From NCBI RefSeq assembly GCF_014646155.1, contig NZ_BMMX01000004.1:220602-284601 (forward strand): a stretch of 64,000 nucleotides of DNA, written 5' to 3'. The stretch's first letter is position 1; every line of letters begins with the position of its first letter. The notes beneath the pieces are model-generated. The model worked only from the letters and a program-made list of their open reading frames with translations. It did not search any database and was not told where the DNA came from. A program made the translations under genes and the position numbers. Shown piece after piece: positions 19,816-28,352 of this stretch. Origin of the DNA: Mangrovihabitans endophyticus (GTDB lineage: Bacteria; Actinomycetota; Actinomycetes; Mycobacteriales; Micromonosporaceae).

Positions 19816-20737
19816 AGCCATCATCATCAGCAACGGCCGCTGTGGATCGACGCTGCTGTCGGACCTCATCGCGCGCGAACCGCGGACCTGCTCGGTGCAG
19901 GAGTTCTTCATGTCCGTGGCGCCGTGGAACCGCAGCACCGAGGTGATCAGCGGACCGGACTACTGGAAGGTCCTCAGCGGACCGAAGGAGGAGCTCTCCG
20001 TGCTCTTCCGCATCGGGGTGCCGCCCAAGGAGGTCCGGTACCCGGAATCCGGCCGGTATGCCGGGGACCTGGTCAACCTGCCCCGGATCCTGGCCATCAC
20101 GCTGCCCAAGCTGACCGACGACCCGGATGCGTTGTTCGCCCGCCTCGCCGAGCAGGTGCCGTGCTTCCCCACCCAGGCGGTGGCCGCGCACCATCAGCAG
20201 TTCCTCGACCTGCTCGCCGAGTCGCTGGGCCGGGACCGCTGGGTGGAACGCTCCGGCGGTTCCAGCCAGGTGGCCACCTCCCTGCTGGCGAACTACCCGA
20301 CCGCGAAGGTGGTCTACCTGACCCGCAACTGGGTGGACACCGCGGCGTCGATGAGCAAGCATCCGTCGTTCCAACTCGTCCAGTTGCGCGTGGAGACCTA
20401 CGGCCGGTACGGCGTGGACACCTTCGGCGTGCAGCCCGGCGAGCCGGTGCCCGCGGAACTGGAGCGCTACCTGCCCGGCCGGCTCACCGCGGAGCTACTC
20501 GCCGAGCGCGGCGCCGACCCCAGCCGTTACCTGTCCCTGTGCGCGTTCATGAGCAGCCAGGCCGAGCAGGCGCTGGCCGACAGCCCGCCGGCCGGCCTGC
20601 ACACCATGGCCTACGAAGATCTGGTCCGCGACCCGGTCGGCGGGCTGACGCGGCTGGGTGAGTTCCTCGGCTTCGCCGATCCCGCCGGCTGGGCCGGGTC
20701 GGTGGCGCACCACGTGAAGGCGCCGGTGAAGCTGTGA
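19808..20737 (+). CDS. PAPS-dependent sulfotransferase
   Basis: A 309-aa sulfotransferase-family protein that would transfer sulfate from 3'-phosphoadenylyl sulfate to a hydroxyl. The 5'-phosphosulfate loop is SNGRCGSTLL near the N-terminus; the 3'-phosphate motif is the TRNWVDTAASMSKH region, with a preceding WVERSGGS segment. It overlaps both its neighbours (8 bp with the hydrolase, 4 bp GTGA with the secreted protein), so it is part of one translational unit. The likely substrate is a hydroxyl on the polyketide or lipid made by this cluster. Whether sulfate is retained or is a leaving group for alkene formation is open. Confidence 0.83.
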   Translation: MDRAIIISNGRCGSTLLSDLIAREPRTCSVQEFFMSVAPWNRSTEVISGPDYWKVLSGPKEELSVLFRIGVPPKEVRYPESGRYAGDLVNLPRILAITLPKLTDDPDALFARLAEQVPCFPTQAVAAHHQQFLDLLAESLGRDRWVERSGGSSQVATSLLANYPTAKVVYLTRNWVDTAASMSKHPSFQLVQLRVETYGRYGVDTFGVQPGEPVPAELERYLPGRLTAELLAERGADPSRYLSLCAFMSSQAEQALADSPPAGLHTMAYEDLVRDPVGGLTRLGEFLGFADPAGWAGSVAHHVKAPVKL

Positions 20738-22440
20738 GCCGTCGACTCCTTGCGCTGCTCGGCGCGTGTGTCCTGAGTGCCGCCGCCGCGGCGGTGCCCG
20801 CGCAGGCAGCCGACCAGCCCTACTCCTTCCGGCTGCTGGCGAAGGCGCAACCGGACGAGTGCTTCGCCGGCATCGGGCAGCCGTATCCGCCCGGTCCGCC
20901 GTGCGCCGAGGGGACACCCAAGGTGAACCAGGCGTACGTGTGGGGGCTGACCAAGGTGGGCGCCGACGTCTGGTTCGGCACCGGTGCCAACACCCATTGC
21001 CTGACCAGCGGCGCCACCCTGGATGTGCTGCAGCCGACGGTCAACGACAACTACGTCTGCGAATACGGCGAGAGCCAGATCGCCGAGAACGACCCGGACA
21101 TCCCGCCGGAGATCGGTGACCAGCGCCCACCGCAGGTCTGGCTCTACAACGCCCGCACCCGGCGCGCGGTCGACAAGTCGGCCGAGATCAGCCGGCGCTC
21201 GCCGCAGGACGCCGAACGCCTGCGCACCACCGTCGGGCTGCGCGCCGCCGGGACGCTGCAGGACGTGGTGCTGCTCGGCGGCCCGGCGCTGGGTGACAGC
21301 CTGAACCTGTTCGCCTTCCACGCCCGCACGCACCGCTTCATCGGGTCGGTCAACCTTCCGGCGTACGGCAACATCCGCACCTTCCTGGTCGCCGACCGAG
21401 CGCTCTACCTCGGTGTGGGCATCGGCCGCAACGGCGGCGCGGGGGGCGCGGTGCTGCGCTGGACCGGTTCCGCCCGTGCGCCGTTCCGCTTCCAGACCGT
21501 GGCGGATCTGCCGGTGCAGGCCGCCGACCTCGCCCTGCACGACGGCCGGATCGCCGCCACCAGTTGGCCCGCCGATCAGCCCACGTCGCAGGCGATGCTG
21601 GCCGGGGTGTGGATCAGCCCGCCGCTGGCCGACGGCGCTCCGGGACTGCGTCCCGAGGACGCGGCGGGCTGGACGCAGGTGTGGAACGCGCGTCAGTACG
21701 AGACCGATCGCGTCATCTCGGCCACCTACGGCGGCGGCGGGATCGCGTCGTACGGCGGGTATCTCTACTGGGGAACCATGCACGTGCCGCTGAAGGCCAC
21801 CAAGGTGCATCAGACGCTCTATCCGCAGTCCGGCGACGAGGCGATCGCGCTGCAGGTCAAGAACACCCAACGGGCGATCAGCATCTGGCGCGGCAAGGAC
21901 CTCGGCGGGCCCGGCCAGAGGATCGAGTTGCTGTACGGCGAGAGCACGCTTCCCGCCTACGACCCGGCGACCGGCACCTGGGCCGACGTACCCACCGGCT
22001 GGACGCCGAAGTACGGCACGTCCGGATTTGGGTACCAGTTCAACAACTACACCTGGCGGATGGCCGTCACCGACGGGAAGTTGTTCGTCGGCACGATGGA
22101 CTGGAGCTACCTGATCCAGGACATCGCCGGCCAGGTCACCGGCGGCGGATCCGACGCGGTCGCCCGCGTCACCCGCGCCACGATGGACTCGCCGACCATT
22201 CCGATCGACCCCGATCAGTATGGTGGCGACCTCTACATGTTCCCGGCGGCGGAGGCCCCCGCGCAGGCGATCACCAAGACCGGGGCCGGCAATTACCTCA
22301 ACTACGGCATTCGCAACATGATCGTCGATCGGGACGGGCTCTACCTCGGCATGGCGAACCCGATGAACCTGCGTACCGACCCGGACGACGACGTGCCCGA
22401 GGGCGGGTGGGAGCTGATCCGGCTGACCAGGAACCGCTGA
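20734..22440 (+). CDS. Secreted propeller-like protein (paralogue A)
   Basis: A 568-aa exported protein of unknown function. A signal peptide (about 1-26, ending AQA) precedes a mature region with four Cys near its N-terminus (DECF, PPCAE, THCLT, YVCEY), likely two disulfides. Six segments end in a similar strand pattern: VWFGTGA, LYLGVGI, IAATSWP, LYWGTMH, LFVGTMD, LYLGMAN. This spacing suggests a beta-propeller, perhaps six-bladed. The GTG start overlaps the sulfotransferase stop, which ties it to the biosynthetic operon. I do not recognise a named family. It could bind or modify the secreted lipid. Confidence 0.75.
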   Translation: MSRRLLALLGACVLSAAAAAVPAQAADQPYSFRLLAKAQPDECFAGIGQPYPPGPPCAEGTPKVNQAYVWGLTKVGADVWFGTGANTHCLTSGATLDVLQPTVNDNYVCEYGESQIAENDPDIPPEIGDQRPPQVWLYNARTRRAVDKSAEISRRSPQDAERLRTTVGLRAAGTLQDVVLLGGPALGDSLNLFAFHARTHRFIGSVNLPAYGNIRTFLVADRALYLGVGIGRNGGAGGAVLRWTGSARAPFRFQTVADLPVQAADLALHDGRIAATSWPADQPTSQAMLAGVWISPPLADGAPGLRPEDAAGWTQVWNARQYETDRVISATYGGGGIASYGGYLYWGTMHVPLKATKVHQTLYPQSGDEAIALQVKNTQRAISIWRGKDLGGPGQRIELLYGESTLPAYDPATGTWADVPTGWTPKYGTSGFGYQFNNYTWRMAVTDGKLFVGTMDWSYLIQDIAGQVTGGGSDAVARVTRATMDSPTIPIDPDQYGGDLYMFPAAEAPAQAITKTGAGNYLNYGIRNMIVDRDGLYLGMANPMNLRTDPDDDVPEGGWELIRLTRNR

Positions 22441-22444
22441 CGGA

Positions 22445-22471
22445 CGTGGACGGGCGGCGCGCCCGTCCACG
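22445..22471 (+). terminator. Perfect 12-bp hairpin after paralogue A
   Basis: Inverted repeat CGTGGACGGGCG / CGCCCGTCCACG with a 3-nt loop, starting 4 nt after the stop codon. Likely a terminator or mRNA-end stabiliser inside the operon. Confidence 0.65.
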
Positions 22472-22477
22472 CTTTCC

Positions 22478-22504
22478 GGCGCCCCCGCGGAGTGCGGGGG
22501 CGCC
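22478..22504 (+). terminator. Second perfect 11-bp hairpin
   Basis: Inverted repeat GGCGCCCCCGC / GCGGGGGCGCC with a 5-nt loop, immediately after the first hairpin. It ends 6 nt before an ATG at 22511, which would occlude initiation there and favours the GTG at 22535 as the start of the next gene. Confidence 0.6.
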
Positions 22505-22534
22505 CTTCGCATGTTCCGAAAGGAATCGAAAAGC

Positions 22535-24355
22535 GTGAATATAAGATCGTTCCTGGCGGCCGCCGCGACCGGCGTCGCCTTCCTCGCCGCTGCGGTGCCC
22601 GCCGCCGCGGTCCCGGCCGCCGGCCGCGGCTCCGCCGATCGCACCACCGCCACCGCCACCGCTGCCACCGAGGCGGCGACCGCGGCGGCCACCCGGAACC
22701 GCGACGAAGCCCTGATCAGCCGGCTGCCCTACCGCTTTCGCCGGCTGGCCAAGGCCCGTCCGGACGAGTGCTTCGCCGGTGTCGGACTCGCTTACCCCGC
22801 CGGGCCGCCGTGCCGGGGTGGCCGGCCCAAGGTCAACCAGGCGTACGTCTGGGGGCTCACCCAGGCCGGGCGCACCATCTGGTTCGGGACCGGCGCCAAC
22901 GTGCACTGCCTGGTCAGCGGCGCCACCCTGGACTATGTCGTGCCCACCGCCAACGACAACTGGACCTGCGAGTACGGAAACAGCCAGACCGCGCTCGCGG
23001 ACGGTGCGATCCCGCCGTACCTGGGCGACATGCGCGCACCGCAGGTGTGGACCTACGACACGGTGACCGGCCGGTCGGTCGACATGTCCGCGCGCATCCG
23101 TGCCCGCGGCGCCGTGGATGCCGCCCGCCTCGCGCACACCGTCGGGCTGCGCGCCGCAGGCACCTTCGGCGGCGTCGTCCTGCTCGGCGGCCCGGCGCTG
23201 GAGAACACCCTCAACATGTTCGCGTTCGACGCCACCACCAAGGCGTACCTCGGGTCGATCAACTTCGCGGACTACGGCAACATCCGCACCTTCCTCGTCG
23301 CCGACGACGCGCTGTATCTCGGCGTGGGCATCGGCCGCAACGGCTCGGCCGGCGGAGCGGTGTGGCGATGGACCGGCTCGCGCACCGACCCGTTCGCCTT
23401 CCAGACGGTGGCGGATCTGCCGGTGCAGGCCGCGGACCTCACCGAGTACGACGGACGCCTCGCGGCCACTAGCTGGCCCGCCGAGAAGCCCACCACTCAG
23501 CAGATGCTCGCCGGCCTGTGGATCAGCCCGCGGCTGGCGGACGGCGAGCCCGGCCTCACCCCCGATGACGCGGCGGGCTGGACGCAGGTGTGGAACGCCC
23601 GCCAGTACGAGACCGATCGGGTCGTCTCGGCGACCTACGGAGGGGGCGGGATCGCCGCCTTCGACGGATATGTCTACTGGGGAACCATGCACGTGCCGAT
23701 GAAGTCCAGCACCGTGCACGCCACCGTCTACCCGCCCGCGGACGACGCCACCGCCAAGGAGCAGGCGGTCAAGACCCAACGGGCGATCAGCATCTGGCGC
23801 GGCAAGGACCTCGGCGGGCCCACCCAGAAGATCGAGTTGCTGTACGGCGAGTCCACCCTGCCCGCCTGGGATCCGGCCACCGCCGAGTGGCGTGACGTGC
23901 CGACCGGATGGACGCCGAAGTACGGCAAGTCGGGCTTCGGATACCTGTTCAACAACTACACGTGGCGGATGACCGTGACCGACGGGAAGCTGTTCGTCGG
24001 CACCATGGACTGGAGCTATCTGGTCAAGGATCTGCTGGCCAGCGCGGCGACCGGTGCGCCGGTCAACGCCCGTGCCCGCAGGGCGCTGGCCGACCCGGGC
24101 AACTGGCATCAGCCGTACATCAACCCGGCCACCTTCGGCGGCGACCTGTGGATGTTCCCCTCGGCGGGTCAGGCCGCGCAGCCGATCAATGTCCGTGGCG
24201 AGGGCAACTACCTCAACTACGGCATCCGGAACATGATCCCGAACGGGGGCGGGGGTCTGTACCTCGGCATGGCCAATCCGATGAACCTGCGCACCGACCG
24301 CCGCGACCTGCGTCCAGAAGGCGGCTGGGAACTGCTGGAGATGACCGGACGCTGA
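22535..24355 (+). CDS. Secreted propeller-like protein (paralogue B)
   Basis: A 606-aa exported paralogue of the preceding protein. The chosen GTG 22535 has AAAGGA about 10 nt upstream and gives a normal signal peptide (NIRSFLAAAATGVAFLAAAVPAAA); an ATG at 22511 would add eight polar residues and sit against a hairpin. An Ala/Thr-rich low-complexity linker follows the signal. The same four Cys and the same repeated strand motifs (TIWFGTGA, LYLGVGI, LAATSWP, VYWGTMH, LFVGTMD, LYLGMAN) are kept. Long identical DNA blocks shared with paralogue A (for example around 21873 and 23783) show a tandem duplication still under strong constraint. Confidence 0.75.
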   Translation: MNIRSFLAAAATGVAFLAAAVPAAAVPAAGRGSADRTTATATAATEAATAAATRNRDEALISRLPYRFRRLAKARPDECFAGVGLAYPAGPPCRGGRPKVNQAYVWGLTQAGRTIWFGTGANVHCLVSGATLDYVVPTANDNWTCEYGNSQTALADGAIPPYLGDMRAPQVWTYDTVTGRSVDMSARIRARGAVDAARLAHTVGLRAAGTFGGVVLLGGPALENTLNMFAFDATTKAYLGSINFADYGNIRTFLVADDALYLGVGIGRNGSAGGAVWRWTGSRTDPFAFQTVADLPVQAADLTEYDGRLAATSWPAEKPTTQQMLAGLWISPRLADGEPGLTPDDAAGWTQVWNARQYETDRVVSATYGGGGIAAFDGYVYWGTMHVPMKSSTVHATVYPPADDATAKEQAVKTQRAISIWRGKDLGGPTQKIELLYGESTLPAWDPATAEWRDVPTGWTPKYGKSGFGYLFNNYTWRMTVTDGKLFVGTMDWSYLVKDLLASAATGAPVNARARRALADPGNWHQPYINPATFGGDLWMFPSAGQAAQPINVRGEGNYLNYGIRNMIPNGGGGLYLGMANPMNLRTDRRDLRPEGGWELLEMTGR

Positions 24356-24400
24356 CCTCGCCCGTACCGGTCTCGAACCGGTGAAGGGAAGGATGACGAG

Positions 24401-25327
24401 ATGGCCCGACTGGTCCCGCTGGCCCTGCTGATCCTGCTCGCCGGCTGCACGCGTGCGCCGTCGCCAGCGCCGCCCTCGCCGTCGCCACCGGTCGGCCGGT
24501 CCGGCGGGACCATCACGGTGTCCGGACTGGACCGGACCTATCGCCTTTACCTGCCCGCCGGCCTGCCGTCGTCGGCGCCGCTGGTCGTGGTGCTGCACGG
24601 CGCGGCCGGGACCGGTGCCCAGGCCGAGCAGTCGTACGGCTGGGACGCCCGGGCGGACGCCGGCAGGTTCCTGGTGGCGTACCCGGACGGGGTCCGCCGG
24701 ACCTGGAACGCCGATCCGGACTGCTGCGGCGTGGCCGCCCGGGACGACGTCGATGACGTCGGCTTCATCACCGCGCTGGTGGCCTCCTTCGCCGACCGCG
24801 TCGACCCGGACCGGGTCTATGTCACGGGCATCTCCAACGGTGCCTTCCTCACCTATCGACTGGCCTGTGAGACCAGCCTGTTCGCGGCGATCGGCCCGGT
24901 GGCCGGAACGATGCTCAACCCCTGCCCGCACCCGCATCCGCTGTCCGTCATCGCCGTGCACGGCACCGCCGACGGCACCGTCCCGTACCGCGGAGGCCCC
25001 GGCAAGCGGGACAACGCGGGGGCGGGCGCACGCCTGCCCGCCAGGATCGACGGACCGGCGGTGCCCGACCTGATCGCCACCTGGCGGGCGGTGGACGAGT
25101 GCGGGGCGGCACACACCCGGCGTACGGGCGAGGTGACCACCTCCACCGCGGGCTGTCCCGATGGCCGCGCGGTCGACCTGGTCACCGTCGCCGGCGCGGG
25201 ACACCAGTGGCCCGGCGGGCGCAGCGCCCCGGCGGCCGAACGCCTGCTGCATCTGGACCCGCCGTCCTCGGCGGTGGACGCGACGCGGGTGATCGCCGAT
25301 TTCTTCGCGGCGCACCCGAAGGCGTGA
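24401..25327 (+). CDS. Lipoprotein esterase, LpqC / PHB-depolymerase family
   Basis: A 308-aa extracytoplasmic esterase. The N-terminus is a lipoprotein signal (LILLAGC, lipidated Cys16) followed by a Pro/Ser linker. The catalytic core has VVLHGAAGTG (oxyanion), Ser145 in GISNG, and His268 (GAGHQWPGG). It resembles polyhydroxybutyrate-depolymerase and feruloyl-esterase-like lipoproteins such as LpqC. The ATG has AAGGGAAGG upstream. It lies 45 bp after paralogue B and is the last gene of the single-direction run, so it may process the cluster product outside the membrane. It could also be an unrelated neighbour. Confidence 0.82.
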   Translation: MARLVPLALLILLAGCTRAPSPAPPSPSPPVGRSGGTITVSGLDRTYRLYLPAGLPSSAPLVVVLHGAAGTGAQAEQSYGWDARADAGRFLVAYPDGVRRTWNADPDCCGVAARDDVDDVGFITALVASFADRVDPDRVYVTGISNGAFLTYRLACETSLFAAIGPVAGTMLNPCPHPHPLSVIAVHGTADGTVPYRGGPGKRDNAGAGARLPARIDGPAVPDLIATWRAVDECGAAHTRRTGEVTTSTAGCPDGRAVDLVTVAGAGHQWPGGRSAPAAERLLHLDPPSSAVDATRVIADFFAAHPKA

Positions 25328-25374
25328 CGCCGCACCGCGGGCGGACCACGCGCGCCCGCGGGTGAGGTAGTAAG

Positions 25375-25403
25375 TTCTGCACGTGGTCGCCGCCCGCTAC
25401 GCT
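25375..25403 (+). promoter_or_regulatory. Putative promoter of tRNA-Gln
   Basis: TTCTGC (25375-25380) and TACGCT (25398-25403), separated by 17 bp and ending 14 bp before the tRNA. The spacing fits a vegetative sigma-factor promoter. Confidence 0.4.
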
Positions 25404-25417
25404 GGCGGACGAGCCGA

Positions 25418-25489
25418 TCGGCCGTGGTGTAATTGGCAACACCTTCGGTTTTGGTCCGAATATTCCAGGTTCGAGTCCTGGCGGCCGAG
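25418..25489 (+). tRNA. tRNA-Gln (anticodon TTG)
   Basis: 72-nt cloverleaf. The acceptor stem TCGGCCG pairs with CGGCCGA; the discriminator base is G at 25489 and CCA is not encoded. The anticodon stem TTCGG/CCGAA encloses the loop TTTTGGT, giving anticodon TTG at 25451-25453, which reads CAA. The T arm contains GGTTCGAGTCC. A tRNA-Gln in front of glmU is usual in actinobacteria, so this marks the return to the conserved core. Confidence 0.96.
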
Positions 25490-25599
25490 CTCATGTGTGG
25501 CACGAGCTCATGTATGGCATGGGCGTTTATGACGCCTCGGGGACGGCTGAGTCGGCGCCGTCCCCGACATCGACAACACTGCGAACAATGGAGTCCCGC

Positions 25600-27078
25600 G
25601 TGAGTCAGGCCCCCCGCCGTACCGTCGTCGTCCTCGCCGCCGGCGAGGGCAAGCGGATGAAGTCCGCCACCCCCAAGGTGCTGCACCCGTTGCTCGGCCG
25701 CACGTTGCTGGGGCATGTGCTGGGCGCGGCCGGTGCGGCGCAGGCGTCCCGCACGGTGGTCGTGGTCGGGCACCGCGCGGAGCAGGTCGAGGCGCACCTC
25801 GCGGAGATCCAGCCGGAGGCGACACCGGTGCTGCAGGAGCAGCAGAACGGCACCGGTCACGCGGTGCGGATCGCACTGGACGCGGTGCCCGAGGCGGAGG
25901 GCACGGTGGTGGTTCTCAACGGCGATGTGCCGCTGCTGCGCCCGGAGACCGTGGCGTCCCTGGTGGCGGCGCACGAGGAGTCGAAGGCGTCCGCGACGGT
26001 GCTGGCCGCCCAGGTGGCCGACCCGGTCGGACTGGGCCGGGTGATCCGCGACGATGCGGGCAATCTGCGGCAGATCGTGGAAGAGCGGGACGCCTCGCCC
26101 GAGCAGCGTGCGGTGCGCGAGGTCAACGCGGGCATCTACGCGTTCGACGTGGCCGCGCTGCGCACCGCGCTGGGCAAGCTGTCCACCGACAACGACCAGG
26201 GCGAGGAATATCTGACGGACGTCTTCGGCCTGCTGGCGGAGGTGGGGCAGCCGGTGGGGGTGTTCGTCGCCGCCGATCCCGACGAGACCCTCGGCTGCAA
26301 CGACCGGGCCGAACTGGCCGCGTTGCGCGCGTTGCTGCGCGACCGGGTGAACACCGCGTGGATGCGGTCCGGGGTTTCGATCATGGACCCGGCGACTACC
26401 TGGATCGACGTGACGGCACGACTCGAACCGGATGCGGTGGTCGACCAGAACTCGCAGGTGCGCGGCACCACGACGATCGCGGCGGGCGCGGTGATCGGTC
26501 CGGACACGACGCTGGTGGACGCCGTGGTGGGCGCCGGTGCGACGGTGCTGCGGGCGCACGTGGTGGGCGCGCAGGTGGGCCCCGAGGCGACCGTGGGGCC
26601 CTATTCCTACCTGCGGCCGGGCACCCGGCTGGCGCGCAAGTCGAAGGTCGGCGGGTTCGTCGAGACCAAGAACGCCGAGGTGGGCGAGGGTGCCAAGGTG
26701 CCGCACCTGTCGTATGTCGGCGATGCGACGATCGGCGCGCAGGCCAACATCGGAGCGGGGACGATCTTCGCCAACTACGACGGAGTGCGCAAGCATCGCA
26801 CAACGGTCGGTGACGCGGCGTTCGTGGGCAGCGACACGGTCCTGATCGCCCCGGTGGAGGTGGGCGCCGGGGCGTACGTGGCGGCCGGCAGCGCGGTGGC
26901 CAAGGAGGTGCCGGCGGGCAACCTCGGCGTGACCCGGGCGCAGCAGCGCAACGTCGACGGGTGGACCGTGCGGCGGCGAGCCGGCACGGTGTCCGCGGAG
27001 GCCGCCGAACGCGCCGCCGCCCAGCAGCCCGCCGAGCGGCACGGCGATGCCGATGCGTCCGGCGACGCCGGGCGTTAG
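25600..27078 (+). CDS. glmU: Bifunctional UDP-GlcNAc pyrophosphorylase / GlcN-1-P N-acetyltransferase
   Basis: GlmU acetylates glucosamine-1-phosphate and couples it to UTP, giving UDP-GlcNAc for peptidoglycan. It has 492 aa from GTG 25600, which has GGAG six bases upstream; an ATG at 25588 overlaps that site and is less likely. The N-terminal nucleotidyltransferase has LAAGEGKRMKS and NGDVPLL. The C-terminal left-handed beta-helix has hexapeptide repeats, and the family sequence YLRPGTRL...KVGGFVETK is visible. A short Ala-rich tail is typical of actinobacterial GlmU. Confidence 0.95.
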   Translation: MSQAPRRTVVVLAAGEGKRMKSATPKVLHPLLGRTLLGHVLGAAGAAQASRTVVVVGHRAEQVEAHLAEIQPEATPVLQEQQNGTGHAVRIALDAVPEAEGTVVVLNGDVPLLRPETVASLVAAHEESKASATVLAAQVADPVGLGRVIRDDAGNLRQIVEERDASPEQRAVREVNAGIYAFDVAALRTALGKLSTDNDQGEEYLTDVFGLLAEVGQPVGVFVAADPDETLGCNDRAELAALRALLRDRVNTAWMRSGVSIMDPATTWIDVTARLEPDAVVDQNSQVRGTTTIAAGAVIGPDTTLVDAVVGAGATVLRAHVVGAQVGPEATVGPYSYLRPGTRLARKSKVGGFVETKNAEVGEGAKVPHLSYVGDATIGAQANIGAGTIFANYDGVRKHRTTVGDAAFVGSDTVLIAPVEVGAGAYVAAGSAVAKEVPAGNLGVTRAQQRNVDGWTVRRRAGTVSAEAAERAAAQQPAERHGDADASGDAGR

Positions 27079-27207
27079 CGGGAACTCACTCCCCGCGTGC
27101 CAACCGCGTGAGTCATCCCACGGGCACGCCGGGCAGGGTGGCGTCCGCGCATATGCGGGGGATACTGCAAGCGAACATCCCCTCGACGCACGGGAGCAGA
27201 CGAGCCG

Positions 27208-28188
27208 ATGGGCAGCATCGTCGCGGAGAACCGTAAGAGTTTGATGCTTTTCTCCGGTCAGGGTTTCCCGGAGCTGGCGGAGGAGATCGGGCAGGTGCTC
27301 GGGGTCGCTCCGACGCCGACCGATTCGTACGAGTTCGCCAACGGGGAGATCTTCGTCCGGTTCAAGGAATCGGTGCGCGGGTCCGACGCCTTCGTGGTGC
27401 AGTCGGTCACCGAAGGCGTGAATCGCTGGGTCATGGAGACCCTGATCATGGTCGACGCGTTGAAGCGCGGGTCGGCGAAACGCATCACGGTAGTGCTTCC
27501 GTTCTATCCGTATTCGCGGCAGGACAAGAAGCACCGCGGCCGCGAGCCGATCTCCGCCCGCCTGATGGCGGACCTGCTGAAGACGGCCGGTGCCAACCGG
27601 ATCCTGACCGTGGATCTGCACACCGCGCAGATTCAGGGCTTCTTCGACGGGCCGGTGGACCACCTGTTCGCCATGGACATCCTGGCCGAGCACGTGGAGC
27701 GCAAGTTCGAGGGCCGGCCGATGACGGTGGTCGCACCGGACTCCGGCCGGGTGCGGGTCGCGGAGCGGTGGACCGACCGGTTGGGCGGCTGCCCGCTGGC
27801 CTTCATCCACAAGACCCGCGACCCGACGAAGCCGAACCAGGTGGTGGCCAATCGGGTGGTCGGCGAGGTCGAGGGCCGGGTGTGTCTGATCGTCGACGAC
27901 ATGATCGACACGGGCGGGACGATCGCGAAGGCGGCCGACATCCTGCACGACTCCGGAGCGGCCGAGGTGATCGTCGCGGCGACGCACGCGCTGCTGTCCG
28001 ATCCGGCGACCGAGCGACTGAAGAACAGCCGGATCGGTGAGGTGGTGGTGACCAACACGCTGCCCCTGCCGCCGGAGAAGAGACTCGACAAGATCACCGT
28101 GTTGTCCATCGCTCCGTTGCTGGCGCGGGCGATCCGCGAAGTCTTCGACGACGGGTCGGTGACCACCCTGTTCGGTGGCTTGAGCTGA
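27208..28188 (+). CDS. prs: Ribose-phosphate pyrophosphokinase (PRPP synthase)
   Basis: A 326-aa class I PRPP synthase that makes phosphoribosyl pyrophosphate from ribose-5-phosphate and ATP for nucleotide, His and Trp synthesis. Visible motifs are the flexible ATP loop (FYPYSRQDKKHRGREPIS), the metal-binding DLHTAQIQGFF, and the PRPP-binding LIVDDMIDTGGT. A GGGAG site stands upstream. It follows glmU, as in most actinobacteria. Confidence 0.96.
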   Translation: MGSIVAENRKSLMLFSGQGFPELAEEIGQVLGVAPTPTDSYEFANGEIFVRFKESVRGSDAFVVQSVTEGVNRWVMETLIMVDALKRGSAKRITVVLPFYPYSRQDKKHRGREPISARLMADLLKTAGANRILTVDLHTAQIQGFFDGPVDHLFAMDILAEHVERKFEGRPMTVVAPDSGRVRVAERWTDRLGGCPLAFIHKTRDPTKPNQVVANRVVGEVEGRVCLIVDDMIDTGGTIAKAADILHDSGAAEVIVAATHALLSDPATERLKNSRIGEVVVTNTLPLPPEKRLDKITVLSIAPLLARAIREVFDDGSVTTLFGGLS

Positions 28189-28289
28189 CCCGCGACAGCA
28201 TGCGGTGCTCGGGGAAGGTAAGCTGGTGCGGTTGCCACGGCGAGGGTGCCCCGCGGTCTGCTGAAGTCTCGCAGACGCCAGGAGGTGCC

Positions 28290-28349
28290 GTGATCGACGC
28301 GGTGCCTCGGGCCTGTGCCCAGCGCGCCCCCTCGTCCAGCAGCGCCTGA
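28290..28349 (+). CDS. Possible 19-codon leader peptide upstream of rplY
   Basis: A short frame from GTG 28290 to TGA 28349 encoding MIDAVPRACAQRAPSSSSA. It has an unusually good ribosome site (AGGAGG four bases before the GTG). It ends just before a stem-loop at 28353-28376 and lies in the leader of rplY. It is too short for coding statistics; the call rests on the ribosome site and position. Confidence 0.35.
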   Translation: MIDAVPRACAQRAPSSSSA

Positions 28350-28352
28350 CGA

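Noticed and set aside
25418..25489. tRNA-Gln as the attachment site of an integrated element
   Set aside because: No integrase and no copy of the tRNA 3' end found near the other edge of the accessory region; a tRNA-Gln is normal at this place before glmU.
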